From an uncultured Anaerovibrio sp. (GTDB lineage: Bacteria > Bacillota > Negativicutes > Selenomonadales > Selenomonadaceae): a DNA stretch of 64,000 bases. Positions 28,513-38,016 of the stretch are shown here, in pieces. A program made the position numbers and the translations under genes. Under the pieces are notes generated by a model, which saw nothing but the letters and a program-made list of their open reading frames with translations, did not search any database and had not been told where the DNA came from. How positions within the stretch are numbered: position 1 is the first letter of the stretch; each line of letters opens with the position of its first letter. The stretch covers positions 3,037-67,036 of the forward strand of contig CAKPVW010000005.1 of the NCBI GenBank assembly GCA_934196075.1, in the 5' to 3' direction.

Positions 28513-30399
28513 TTGGAACAGATACTGGATGGGATAAAATGTCCCGGGGATATACAACGGCTGTCTCTGTCCCAGCTAAAGAATCTGTCAGGTGAGCTGC
28601 GACGGATGATTATTGATACTTGTGCCGACAATGGGGGGCATTTGGCACCTAGTCTGGGTACAGTAGATTTGACATTGGCATTGTACAGTGTATTCAATCC
28701 TCAACAGGATAGGATCATCTGGGATGTTGGTCATCAGGCCTATGCCCATAAAATTCTTACTGGCCGCAAGGAAAGATTTCATACCTTGAGATTATTTCAT
28801 GGTATTACAGGATTTCCTAAAAGACAGGAATCTCCTTGTGATGCCTTTGGTGTGGGCCACGCCAGCACCTCTATTTCGGCAGCAGTAGGCATGTCTATTG
28901 TTAGAGATCTGGAGGGAAAGGACTACAATGTGGTTGCCATTATTGGGGATGGCGCATTGACGGGCGGCGAAGCTTATGAAGGATTGAATTCAGCAGGAGC
29001 TTCTGGCAGACGTCTGGTGGTTATTCTCAATGACAATGAAATGTCTATCGATAAAAATGTAGGAGCCTTATCAGAGTATTTATCACAAATAAAACTGGCT
29101 CCGCAGTATGCCAAGGCCAAGAAGGATATTGGAGGATTTCTGCGGAATATTCCCCGTATAGGAGATACTGTTTTCAAAACGGCTGAATGTCTGAAGGAGG
29201 GAGTAAAGGCTGCAATCAGCGCTGGCAGCTGGTTTGAAGAATTGGGCTTTACCTATATAGGCCCTCTTGATGGACACAATATTCAGGCCATGCAGGAGGT
29301 TTTCCGTCAATTATCTCAGACAGAGGGGCCGGTTTTGGTTCATATTCGCACTCATAAGGGTAAGGGCTATTTGCCAGCGGAAGAAAATCCTAATAAATTC
29401 CATGGTATTAGCAAATTCAATAAGGCTACTGGTCAGGTAATCAAGAAAAAGGATGCGCCGCCATCCTATACAGATATATTTAGTCAGACCATGGTGGAAT
29501 TGGGTTGGAAAAATCATGATGTTGTTGCGATTACAGCAGCTATGCCATCAGGTACGGGCTTGAAGGCATTTGCTCAGCAATTCCCAGAGCGATTTTTTGA
29601 TGTGGGTATTGCAGAGGAGCATGCCGTAACCATGGCAGCTGGTATGGCTGCTGCCGGGGCTCATCCTATGGTAGCATTGTACTCTACCTTTGCCCAAAGA
29701 GCATATGATCAGGTGGTACATGATATCTGTCTGCAAAAGCTGCCGGTAACTCTGTGTTTGGATAGAGCTGGCTTAGTAGGTTCCGATGGCCCTACACATC
29801 ATGGTGTTTTTGATTATTCCTATTTGCGTCATATACCTAATATGGTGGTTATGGCTCCTAAGGATGAAAATGAACTGCGTCATATGCTATATACGGCTTC
29901 GCAGTATGCAGGGCCAGCGGCTGTGCGTTATCCAAGAGGCAGTGCCACGGGTACTCCTTTGGAGGGTGAGCTGGAAAAATTGCCTATTGGCAAGGGAGAA
30001 ATTATTTCTGGTGATGGCAGCGGTGTAGTATTGCTGGCTGTGGGCAGTATGGTGCTAAAGGCAGTAGAAGCAGCTTCGATGCTGAATATGGCTAATATAA
30101 AAACCACGGTGGTTAATATGCGGTTTGTGAAGCCATTGGATAAGGAGCTTCTAGAAGGTATTTTAGCAAAGCAGCCGGAGCTGTTGGTTACTTTGGAGGA
30201 AAATGCCCTAGCAGGTGGTTTTGGCTCGGCTGTGTTGGAGTTTTTGGCAGATAATAATCATCTGGTGCCAGTATTGCGCTTTGGCATAAAAGATGAATTC
30301 GTGGAGCAGGGTTCCTGCCCTGAGTTGTTGGAATTATGCGGTTTGCTGCCACAGCAGATTGCAGATAGAATTGTGGACAAAATTGGTGGTATGGATTGA
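28513..30399 (+). CDS. dxs: 1-deoxy-D-xylulose-5-phosphate synthase
   Basis: A 628-residue thiamine diphosphate enzyme of normal length, starting at TTG after AAGGGGAG. The TPP/Mg motif is GDGALTGGEAYEGLN; the transketolase middle domain has DVGIAEEHAVTMAAGMA, and the C-terminal domain has VRYPRGSA. First step of the MEP isoprenoid pathway. It precedes tlyA with a 1-bp overlap. Confidence 0.96.
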   Translation: MEQILDGIKCPGDIQRLSLSQLKNLSGELRRMIIDTCADNGGHLAPSLGTVDLTLALYSVFNPQQDRIIWDVGHQAYAHKILTGRKERFHTLRLFHGITGFPKRQESPCDAFGVGHASTSISAAVGMSIVRDLEGKDYNVVAIIGDGALTGGEAYEGLNSAGASGRRLVVILNDNEMSIDKNVGALSEYLSQIKLAPQYAKAKKDIGGFLRNIPRIGDTVFKTAECLKEGVKAAISAGSWFEELGFTYIGPLDGHNIQAMQEVFRQLSQTEGPVLVHIRTHKGKGYLPAEENPNKFHGISKFNKATGQVIKKKDAPPSYTDIFSQTMVELGWKNHDVVAITAAMPSGTGLKAFAQQFPERFFDVGIAEEHAVTMAAGMAAAGAHPMVALYSTFAQRAYDQVVHDICLQKLPVTLCLDRAGLVGSDGPTHHGVFDYSYLRHIPNMVVMAPKDENELRHMLYTASQYAGPAAVRYPRGSATGTPLEGELEKLPIGKGEIISGDGSGVVLLAVGSMVLKAVEAASMLNMANIKTTVVNMRFVKPLDKELLEGILAKQPELLVTLEENALAGGFGSAVLEFLADNNHLVPVLRFGIKDEFVEQGSCPELLELCGLLPQQIADRIVDKIGGMD

Positions 30400-31208
30400 T
30401 GGCTAAGGAAAGACTTGATGTGCTGCTGGTAAAGAGAAATCTTGTCCAAAGCAGAGAACGGGCGAAAACTACTATCATGGCTGGCCTGGTGCTGGTAGAT
30501 GGGCAGAAAATAGATAAGGCAGGTACTATGGTGAAGCCTGAGGCAGAGATTCGCCTTCTGGGCAATGATTTGCCTTATGTTAGCAGAGGCGGCTTGAAGC
30601 TTGAAAAGGCCATCAAGGAATTTGGCGTATCCCTGCAGGGGAAGGTTGCAGCAGATATCGGGGCGTCTACAGGTGGATTCACTGACTGCATGCTGCAAAA
30701 TGGTGCTAGCAAGGTTTTTGCTATCGATGTGGGCTATGGTCAGCTGGCCTGGAGTTTGCGTACTGATGAGAGAGTTGTAAATATGGAACGCACTAACGTG
30801 CGGAATGTTACTCCGGAGCAGTTGGGACAGTTAGTGGATTTGGCTTCCATAGATGTGGCATTTATTTCTTTGGAGAAGGTTTTGCCAGCAGTTAAGGCTA
30901 TGCTGCAGCCTGCTGGTGAGATTGTGGCTCTGATTAAACCTCAATTCGAGGCTGGCAGAGAAAAAGTTGGCAAAAAAGGTGTAGTGAGGGATGCCAAGGT
31001 CCATGAGGAAGTTGTATTCCGGATTGTATCTTTGGTTCGTCAGCTAGAGCTAGTGCCCAAAGCTCTGACTTTTTCGCCAGTTAAGGGCCCAGAGGGCAAT
31101 ATTGAATATCTAATATGGCTGAGCAAGGATGCTGCGGCGGTAGATGGTGTTACCGATGAGTTAGTATTGTCTACCGTGCAGGCAGCTCATGGAGCGTTGG
31201 ACAAATGA
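30399..31208 (+). CDS. tlyA: TlyA family rRNA 2'-O-methyltransferase
   Basis: A 269-residue protein. An N-terminal S4 RNA-binding domain (ERLDVLLVKRNLVQSRERAK) is joined to an FtsJ-like methyltransferase domain (ADIGASTGGFTDCMLQ, SAM motif I; ALIKPQFEAGREKVGKKGVV). TlyA modifies 16S or 23S rRNA ribose; this is the YqxC type next to dxs in Firmicutes. ATG at 30399 overlaps the dxs stop (TGATG); a TTG three bases earlier is unlikely. Confidence 0.9.
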   Translation: MAKERLDVLLVKRNLVQSRERAKTTIMAGLVLVDGQKIDKAGTMVKPEAEIRLLGNDLPYVSRGGLKLEKAIKEFGVSLQGKVAADIGASTGGFTDCMLQNGASKVFAIDVGYGQLAWSLRTDERVVNMERTNVRNVTPEQLGQLVDLASIDVAFISLEKVLPAVKAMLQPAGEIVALIKPQFEAGREKVGKKGVVRDAKVHEEVVFRIVSLVRQLELVPKALTFSPVKGPEGNIEYLIWLSKDAAAVDGVTDELVLSTVQAAHGALDK

Positions 31209-32056
31209 AAACAATAGCTGTTTTTCCTAATACAGACAAAATAGAATCTGCTGGTGTGCTGAAGCGTTTGGTAGATTTTTTTGCTGATAAGGATGTTAGG
31301 CTGGTAATGTTGAGAGAGCCAGCAGAAAAATTTGGCTATCCGGAGCTGGCAGTCAAAAAAATGAGTAACCAAAAGGTAGATCTTGGTTTAAGTATTGGTG
31401 GTGATGGCACCTTGTTAGGTGTATGTCGTCAGCTTTATGCTCAGGATATTCCTTGTTGTGGTATCAACATTGGCAATGTTGGCTTTTTGGCGGATATTGA
31501 GGTGCCGGAGCTGGAAGGCAGACTGCAAAAGTTGTTAGAGAATCAGTATTATATAGAAGAACGTACTGTAATTTCCAGTTTCCAATTTAGTCGCGGGGAA
31601 AAGAAGTTTTTGGGACATGCGCTAAACGATATTGTTATTGGTAAGGGCGGTGTGTCAAGAATGCTACACCTAGGAGTTAGTGTGGATGGCTGTCGGATGA
31701 CAGACTATAAGGCAGATGGTGTTATTGTATCTACAGCAACAGGCTCTACGGCCTATTCCTTGTCTGCGGGAGGGCCTGTAATCAATCCTGCGGTAAAGGC
31801 ATTGCTGATAACACCTATATGTCCTCACACACTAGAGGTACGGCCCATGGTTATATCTGATGAGGATTATGTGCGCATACATATTGCTGCTGTGCATCAG
31901 GATATTCAGATTACTTTGGATGGACAGGAGAGCTATCCTTTGTTGCCTGGAGATGAAATAACGGTTCGCAAAGCAAAGAATGCTGCTAAGATTATCAAAT
32001 TTGAGGATAGAAATTATTACTATACCTTGAAGAGTAAGTTGTGGCGCAGCTTGTAA
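31205..32056 (+). CDS. nadK: NAD kinase
   Basis: A 283-residue protein. The diagnostic GGDGTLLG motif is near residue 65, with NIGNVGFLAD and TGSTAYSLSAGGPV following. Phosphorylates NAD+ to NADP+. Its ATG overlaps the tlyA stop (ATGA). The final gene of the NAD route, nadE, is also in this window at 62 kb. Confidence 0.95.
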   Translation: MKTIAVFPNTDKIESAGVLKRLVDFFADKDVRLVMLREPAEKFGYPELAVKKMSNQKVDLGLSIGGDGTLLGVCRQLYAQDIPCCGINIGNVGFLADIEVPELEGRLQKLLENQYYIEERTVISSFQFSRGEKKFLGHALNDIVIGKGGVSRMLHLGVSVDGCRMTDYKADGVIVSTATGSTAYSLSAGGPVINPAVKALLITPICPHTLEVRPMVISDEDYVRIHIAAVHQDIQITLDGQESYPLLPGDEITVRKAKNAAKIIKFEDRNYYYTLKSKLWRSL

Positions 32057-32125
32057 TAAGATATGTGGTATATCTTGCTGACAAAAGAGTGAATATCGCC
32101 GTAAGGCAAAACGTGGATTGGCGGG

Positions 32126-32593
32126 GTGAAACAATTGAAAAATTATCGACAGGCAAAAATCAAGGCTATAGTTGAGGCTCAAAGTATTGAAACTCAGGAG
32201 GAGCTGGCAGCAGTTCTGCGAGAACAAAAAATAGATGTAACTCAGGCTACGGTATCTCGGGATATCAAGGAACTGCATTTGGTGAAGGTTCCATATGGTC
32301 GTGGCAAATACAGATATGCTTTTCCAAAGGATTTGCAAAGAGCTCATTCTGAGGTAAAAATGCAAAAGATTTTTCAGGATGTAGTTACTCAGATAGAGCA
32401 TAGTGGCAATCTGATAGTTATCAAAACTCATCCTGGTGCAGGTGGAACGGTAGCTTTTTCTTTGGATAATGCTAACTGGCAGGAACTGATTGGCACGGTT
32501 GCGGGAGATGATACTGTTTTGGTAGTGGTAAGACAGGATGTGTCCGCTGGAAAAGTGGCAGAGCATATGAAGAATATGATTACAAGTGATTAA
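32126..32593 (+). CDS. argR: Arginine repressor ArgR/AhrC
   Basis: A 155-residue protein starting at GTG. The N-terminal winged helix includes TQEELAAVLREQKIDVTQATVSRDIKEL, and the C-terminal oligomerisation and arginine-binding domain includes HPGAGGTVAFSLDNANW and VAGDDTVLVV. Hexameric regulator of arginine genes. Its position between nadK and recN is the conserved Firmicute order. Confidence 0.93.
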   Translation: MKQLKNYRQAKIKAIVEAQSIETQEELAAVLREQKIDVTQATVSRDIKELHLVKVPYGRGKYRYAFPKDLQRAHSEVKMQKIFQDVVTQIEHSGNLIVIKTHPGAGGTVAFSLDNANWQELIGTVAGDDTVLVVVRQDVSAGKVAEHMKNMITSD

Positions 32594-32611
32594 CCAGAGT
32601 AGGGGAATTTT

Positions 32612-34318
32612 ATGCTGAATACATTGACTGTTTGGAATTTTGCTTTGCTGGAGCATGTCCAAATTGAATTTGATAAGGGATTGAATATTCTCACTGGTGA
32701 AACAGGTGCAGGTAAATCCATTCTGATAGATGCTTTGGGGGCTATGCTGGGGCGTCGTTTGACTACGGATATGATTCGCAATGGTTGTGATTGGATGCGA
32801 GTGGAGGCTGTTTTTAGCTTGGAGCAGCAAACCTCTGTAAAGGAATTCCTGCATCAGCAGCTCATTACTACAGATGGGGATGAGTTGATTATCACAAGGC
32901 AGATAACGGCAGCTGGCAGGGGCAGTATCTTGGTTAACGGTAGTCATACCACTCTAGCTGTACTGAAAAAGCTAGGAAATTTGTTAGTTGATATTCATGG
33001 TCAAAATGAAAATTTATCCTTGCTGAAGCAGGAGAATCAGCTGGATTTAGTGGATGGCAGCAGCAAGAATTTACAGCAAAGCCTAAAAAGCTATCAGGAG
33101 CTTTACCAAGCCTATCGTCAATCCTGTCAGGCACTGCTTGAAAAGGAAAATGCCTGTCAAGATTATGCTCAGCGTCAGGATATGTTGCGCTGGCAGCTGC
33201 AGGAAATAGAATCAGCTCAGCTGCAAGAGGGCGAGGATGATGAACTGCAGCGCCGCATTGATAAAATGACCAATGGCGAGAAGATTTCCCGCTTTGGCAG
33301 CAATGCCTGCCAGCTTTTATATGGTGGTGGCAACAGTATTGGCGTAATAAGCGGTTTGGAAGAAGCTGTGGAAAGCCTTCGAGGTCTAAATCGTTATGAT
33401 GACTCTTTAGAGGGCGTCATTGAGATACTTGGTGAAGCGGCCATACAGATTAAGGAAGCAGGCTATGAGGTTAGGGATTATGTGGATTCTCTAGAGTTTG
33501 ATCCCCAGCTTTTGGATCAATTACAGAGCCGTATGGATGTTATTGACAAGCTGCGCAAGAAATACGGTGCTGATGTAAAGGATGTTTTGGCATACGGTGA
33601 GAAATGCCGTCAGGAGCTGGACAGCATTGAAAGTTATGATGATGACATAGCGTTGCTTCAGCAGCAGAGAGAGGAAAAATATCAGGCAGCTGTTAAGGGC
33701 GCAGAGGAAATATCCTCTTTGCGTCAGGAGATAGCTGAGAAGTTGTCTCAGGCTGTGGAAAAGCATTTGCAGGATCTGGGAATGGCTAACGCTAGATTCC
33801 AAATACAAGTATTATCTGGTAAAGAATTGTCGGCTAATGGCTGTGATAAGCTGGATATTCTGTTTTCAGCCAATCCTGGTCAGGAACCTCGTTCTATTCA
33901 GAAGGTTGCTTCTGGAGGCGAGCTTTCTCGTATTGCTTTGGCTATCAAGACAGTTACGGCTAATAGGGATGGTTCGCCAGCCAGCATGGTATTTGATGAA
34001 ATCGATACAGGTATTGGCGGTCGTACTGCCCAGATGGTGGCTGAGCGTATTGCTATGGTAGCAGCTCACAGACAGGTATTGTGTATTACCCATCTGCCGC
34101 AAATTGCTTGCATGGCGGATATTCATCTCTATATTAGTAAGCATGTGATTGACAATCAAACCTCTACGGTTATTCACCCTCTTACCACTGGAGAAAGGGT
34201 GAATGAAATAGCTAGAATGGCCTCTGGTGCCAATGTATCATCGGCATCCTTGGATAATGCTAGAGAAATGATTGCCTATGCAGGTGTGAAGAAAGAGGAG
34301 TATAGAAAAAATGGATGA
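32612..34318 (+). CDS. recN: DNA repair protein RecN
   Basis: A 568-residue SMC-like ATPase. Walker A is GETGAGKSILIDALGAMLG; a long coiled-coil middle follows; the ABC signature is SGGELSRIALAIK and Walker B is MVFDEIDTGIGG. Acts early at double-strand breaks. In spore formers recN is usually followed by spoIVB and spo0A; here the next gene is a Nudix hydrolase. Confidence 0.95.
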   Translation: MLNTLTVWNFALLEHVQIEFDKGLNILTGETGAGKSILIDALGAMLGRRLTTDMIRNGCDWMRVEAVFSLEQQTSVKEFLHQQLITTDGDELIITRQITAAGRGSILVNGSHTTLAVLKKLGNLLVDIHGQNENLSLLKQENQLDLVDGSSKNLQQSLKSYQELYQAYRQSCQALLEKENACQDYAQRQDMLRWQLQEIESAQLQEGEDDELQRRIDKMTNGEKISRFGSNACQLLYGGGNSIGVISGLEEAVESLRGLNRYDDSLEGVIEILGEAAIQIKEAGYEVRDYVDSLEFDPQLLDQLQSRMDVIDKLRKKYGADVKDVLAYGEKCRQELDSIESYDDDIALLQQQREEKYQAAVKGAEEISSLRQEIAEKLSQAVEKHLQDLGMANARFQIQVLSGKELSANGCDKLDILFSANPGQEPRSIQKVASGGELSRIALAIKTVTANRDGSPASMVFDEIDTGIGGRTAQMVAERIAMVAAHRQVLCITHLPQIACMADIHLYISKHVIDNQTSTVIHPLTTGERVNEIARMASGANVSSASLDNAREMIAYAGVKKEEYRKNG

Positions 34319-34868
34319 GGATTTAATGGATGAGGATTTAATTGAAAAAAAGATTAGCAGCGAGGATATTTTTGATGGTACTTTGCTGCATGTAAAGCGT
34401 GATTATGTGGAGCTTCCTAATGGCAATCAGTCTGTAAGAGAATGGATTAAGCATCCTGGTGCAGCTGCAGTTTTACCAGTATTGTCTGATGGTCGTATGA
34501 TTTTTGTTCGTCAATATCGTTATCCTATTCAGCAGATAACTTTGGAGATTCCAGCTGGTAAGTTGGACGCTGTAGATGAGGAGCCATTAGTGTGTGCCCG
34601 TCGTGAGCTTTCGGAAGAAACTGGCTATGAGGCAGAAAAATATCATTTTCTTACTAAGCTGGCTACTACAGTAGGTTTTTCCAATGAGTTTATCTATGTT
34701 TACGCAGCTGAGGGTTTGGTTGCTGGCAAGCAGCATACTGATGAGGATGAATTTATCAATGTAGTGCTTTTGACTATGGAGGAGGCTATGGAGAAAATTA
34801 AATCTGGAGAAATCTGTGATGCTAAAACCATAGCAGCCATTCTGCTTTATAGAGAGCTGCAGAAATAA
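34311..34868 (+). CDS. nudF: ADP-ribose pyrophosphatase, Nudix family
   Basis: A 185-residue Nudix hydrolase. The Nudix box runs from GKLDAVDEE to RRELSEETGY (G-x5-E-x7-RE-x2-EE-x-G). The upstream PIQQITLEIPAG is typical of the ADP-ribose pyrophosphatase subgroup. The start overlaps recN by 8 bp. The first 15 bases (34311-34325) are exactly duplicated at 34326-34340, each copy carrying an in-frame ATG, so either may start translation. Confidence 0.88.
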   Translation: MDEDLMDEDLIEKKISSEDIFDGTLLHVKRDYVELPNGNQSVREWIKHPGAAAVLPVLSDGRMIFVRQYRYPIQQITLEIPAGKLDAVDEEPLVCARRELSEETGYEAEKYHFLTKLATTVGFSNEFIYVYAAEGLVAGKQHTDEDEFINVVLLTMEEAMEKIKSGEICDAKTIAAILLYRELQK

Positions 34869-34930
34869 GCTGTATTTCTGAGCTGATGCATTTGCACATA
34901 AAATAGCTTGGGACACAATGGGAGGAATTT

Positions 34931-35554
34931 ATGTTTGATTTTAGCCTAACAGGGCTTATAGCAGGTCTGCCAGGCTTGATAATTGCTTTGGTGATACATG
35001 AATATGCTCATGCCAAGGCAGCAGATGCCATGGGAGATTTTACGCCTAGAATGACGGGGCGGCTTACCTTGAATCCGATGGCACATATTGATCCTATAGG
35101 TTTGATTATGTTGTTGGTAGCCCATTTTGGCTGGGCCAAGCCGGTAATGATAAATGCCAGAAATTTCCGCAATTGGCGCCAGGGTGAATTGCTGGTAGCG
35201 GCAGCTGGACCAGCAGCTAATTTGTTAGTGGCTTTTTTGTCCTTGTTCTCCTTACTTTTGTTGCATAGGTTGGGGATATTCTCTGAAGGCGTGCGTCTGG
35301 TGCTGTCCATGATGGTAATGTTTAATATCAATTTTGCTATTTTCAATATGTTGCCACTGCCCCCACTGGATGGCTCTAAAATATTGATGGTTTTGCTGCC
35401 AGGAAATTTGGCCTACAAGCTCATGTCTTTGGAACGGTATAGCTTTATTATTTTAATAGTGTTAATGATGACACCATTTCTGACCATGGTTTTGATACCG
35501 ATACAGAAATTGGTGCTTAGTGTATTTTATTTGATTTTAGGGGTTATAATTTGA
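34931..35554 (+). CDS. Site-2 protease family (M50) membrane metalloprotease
   Basis: A 207-residue, multi-spanning membrane protein. The zinc motif HEYAH is at residues 23-27 inside the first hydrophobic segment, and the second motif NMLPLPPLDG lies in the last third, providing the third ligand (Asp). There is no PDZ domain. It belongs to the short M50B group common in Firmicutes next to trpS and scpA. The substrate is unknown. Confidence 0.88.
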   Translation: MFDFSLTGLIAGLPGLIIALVIHEYAHAKAADAMGDFTPRMTGRLTLNPMAHIDPIGLIMLLVAHFGWAKPVMINARNFRNWRQGELLVAAAGPAANLLVAFLSLFSLLLLHRLGIFSEGVRLVLSMMVMFNINFAIFNMLPLPPLDGSKILMVLLPGNLAYKLMSLERYSFIILIVLMMTPFLTMVLIPIQKLVLSVFYLILGVII

Positions 35555-35591
35555 TTTGATGTCAGATTGTATATGGGGAGGATTTTGTAAG

Positions 35592-36680
35592 ATGAAAAAG
35601 ATTATTTTAACAGGTGATAGACCAACAGGCAAGCTTCATATGGGACATTACGTTGGTTCCTTGAAGCGGAGAGTTGAGCTGCAGAATTCCGGTGAATTTG
35701 ATGATATTTATATCATGATAGCAGATGCTCAGGCTCTGACTGACAATTTTGATAATCCAGAAAAGGTTCGTCAGAATATTATAGAGGTTGCCCTGGATTA
35801 TTTGTCTGTAGGTTTGGATCCAACCAAATCCACCCTGTTTATTCAGTCTATGGTACCACAGCTTACAGAGTTGAGCTTTTATTACATGAATTTAGTTACA
35901 GTTGCCAGAGTACAGCGCAATCCTACTGTTAAATCTGAAATTCAAATGCGTGGCTTTGGTGGCAGTATTCCAGTAGGTTTCTTCTGCTATCCAATTAGCC
36001 AGGCTGCAGATATTACCGCTTTCAAAGCTACCTTGGTACCAGTGGGGGAGGATCAGCTGCCTATGTTGGAGCAGACTAAGGAAATTGTACGCAGCTTCAA
36101 TCGTATTTATAATACAGATGCTTTGGTTGAGCCAGATATTATGCTGCCAGACAATGATATTTGCCGTCGTCTGCCAGGCACAGATGGCAAGGCCAAGATG
36201 AGTAAGTCCTTGGGCAATTGCATCTATCTTTCGGATGATGAAAAGACTGCCCAGCAGAAGATTATGAATATGTATACAGATCCTACTCATATTAAGATAT
36301 CTGATCCAGGACATTTGGAGGGAAATACTGTATTCACTTATCTGGATGCCTTTAGCAAGCCGGAGGATTTTGCCAAGTATCTGCCTGAATACAAGAACCT
36401 GGATGAGCTGAAGGAGCACTATACCCGTGGCGGTTTGGGGGATGTAAAGATTAAGCGTTTCCTGAATAGCATAGTTCAGGCTGAGCTGGAGCCTATTCGT
36501 GCTCGTCGCCGTGAATACGAGAAGGATATTGCTGCCGTATATGATATTCTGAAGGCAGGTAGTGACAAGGCTCGTGAAGTAGCAGAGTCCACCTTGCAGG
36601 ATGTAAAGAATGCTATGCAGATTAACTATTTTGCAGACAAAGAGTTGATTGAGGCTCAGGCAGCAAAATATCGGGGCTAA
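35592..36680 (+). CDS. trpS: Tryptophanyl-tRNA synthetase
   Basis: A 362-residue class I synthetase. HIGH-type motif: GKLHMGHYVGSL; KMSKS motif: KAKMSKSLGN. GGGGAGG (35575-35581) lies 10 bp before the ATG at 35592; an in-frame ATG at 35556 lacks such a site. Somewhat longer than the common 330-residue form. No T-box leader fits in the short upstream gap. Confidence 0.94.
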   Translation: MKKIILTGDRPTGKLHMGHYVGSLKRRVELQNSGEFDDIYIMIADAQALTDNFDNPEKVRQNIIEVALDYLSVGLDPTKSTLFIQSMVPQLTELSFYYMNLVTVARVQRNPTVKSEIQMRGFGGSIPVGFFCYPISQAADITAFKATLVPVGEDQLPMLEQTKEIVRSFNRIYNTDALVEPDIMLPDNDICRRLPGTDGKAKMSKSLGNCIYLSDDEKTAQQKIMNMYTDPTHIKISDPGHLEGNTVFTYLDAFSKPEDFAKYLPEYKNLDELKEHYTRGGLGDVKIKRFLNSIVQAELEPIRARRREYEKDIAAVYDILKAGSDKAREVAESTLQDVKNAMQINYFADKELIEAQAAKYRG

Positions 36681-36688
36681 AAAGGAAA

Positions 36689-37447
36689 ATGGAGCAGTAT
36701 TCCATCAATCTGGAGTGTTTTCAGGGGCCTATGGAGCTCCTGATGCACCTGATTGACAAGAATAAAATAGATATTTATGATATTCCCATTGCGTCTCTTA
36801 CAGAGCAATATATAGAGTATCTAGATAGATATCGCAGCTTTAATATTGAGATAACCAGTGAATTTATTATTATGGCTGCTACTTTGATACAAATAAAATC
36901 CCGTATGCTGCTGCCAAGGCCACCCAAGGCTCAGGAGGACGAGGAAGAGGTAGATCCTCGTCAGGAACTGATAGAGCGTATTTTGGAATATCGCAGATTC
37001 AAGGAAGTTAGCAATCTGATGGAGGAAATGCAGCAGGTTCAGGGCAAGCGTCTGACGCGGGAGCCTATGGATATACCCGTTAGGCATTTGGCACCAAGGC
37101 AATTGTCCCTAACAGAGTTGGTAGAAGCCTTTGCTAATGTTATAGCCGTCAGACAGGAATTGAAGCTGCCGCCAGTATTGGTGTCCCATGAAGAATATAC
37201 CATAGAAGAGAAGATGGAAGAGCTAATATCCAGACTTCATCAGCAGGGTGGCAAAATGGAATTTTGCAGGGCTTTTAGAGGGCATAGCCGCAGCGAACTT
37301 ATTGCTACCTTTTTGGCTGTATTGGAGCTGATAAAGCTTCGTACTATATCGGTTTGTCAGCAGAGTCAATATGGGGAGATAGAAATTGTTGTCCATGTAG
37401 GTGATGCCAATGGGGAACAAAAGCTAGGGATAGAAGGTGAGGTATAG
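36689..37447 (+). CDS. scpA: Segregation and condensation protein A
   Basis: A 252-residue kleisin. The N-terminal FQGPMELLMHLIDKNKIDIYDIPI is the ScpA signature; the central acidic linker follows, and the C-terminal winged helix ends with a region on KLRTISVCQ. With ScpB it joins the SMC heads for chromosome condensation. Followed by scpB after one base. Confidence 0.94.
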   Translation: MEQYSINLECFQGPMELLMHLIDKNKIDIYDIPIASLTEQYIEYLDRYRSFNIEITSEFIIMAATLIQIKSRMLLPRPPKAQEDEEEVDPRQELIERILEYRRFKEVSNLMEEMQQVQGKRLTREPMDIPVRHLAPRQLSLTELVEAFANVIAVRQELKLPPVLVSHEEYTIEEKMEELISRLHQQGGKMEFCRAFRGHSRSELIATFLAVLELIKLRTISVCQQSQYGEIEIVVHVGDANGEQKLGIEGEV

Positions 37448-37448
37448 T

Positions 37449-38006
37449 ATGGATAGGCTTATAGGAGCCTTGGAGGCAGTGCTTTTTGCCAGTGGTGAGC
37501 CTGTAAGTCATGGAGCCTTGCTGGAAATACTTCAGGTTGATGCCACAAGACTGGAGCAATTATTGGATAACTATCGTCAGGAATTGATTCAGCGTCGCAG
37601 TGGGCTTCAGCTTCAGCAGATAGCTGGGGGCTGGCAGCTGGCTACCAATACAGATTATTACAGCTATGTACAGCGTTTGGGGGAAGAACGGGATAAGCAT
37701 TTGTCTCAAGCAGCTATGGAGACTCTTTCGATTATTGCTTTTAAACAGCCTATTACCAAACAGGAAATAGAGCATATTCGAGGCGTTCGCATTGAGAAAA
37801 TTATGTCCCGGCTTTTAGAAATGGAGCTTATTAGAGAGCTAGGCCGGAAAGATACCATTGGCCGCCCTATTCTCTATGGTACAACAGACACCTTTCTTCA
37901 GTGCTTTGGCCTGAAGGATTTGGGGGATTTGCCAGAGCTGCCGGCAGCAGATACCAATTCCCTTACTCAGGAGCAGATGCTGTTATTTCAGAAACAGTCA
38001 GAATGA
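37449..38006 (+). CDS. scpB: Segregation and condensation protein B
   Basis: A 185-residue two-winged-helix protein: GALEAVLFASGEPVS at the start, ALSIIAFKQPITKQEIEHIRGV-type segment, then GRPILYGTTDTFLQCFGLKDLGDLP at the end. AAGGTGAGG lies just before the ATG at 37449, which I prefer to the in-frame GTG at 37437. Pairs with ScpA. Confidence 0.93.
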   Translation: MDRLIGALEAVLFASGEPVSHGALLEILQVDATRLEQLLDNYRQELIQRRSGLQLQQIAGGWQLATNTDYYSYVQRLGEERDKHLSQAAMETLSIIAFKQPITKQEIEHIRGVRIEKIMSRLLEMELIRELGRKDTIGRPILYGTTDTFLQCFGLKDLGDLPELPAADTNSLTQEQMLLFQKQSE

Positions 38007-38016
38007 TGGTGAGATT

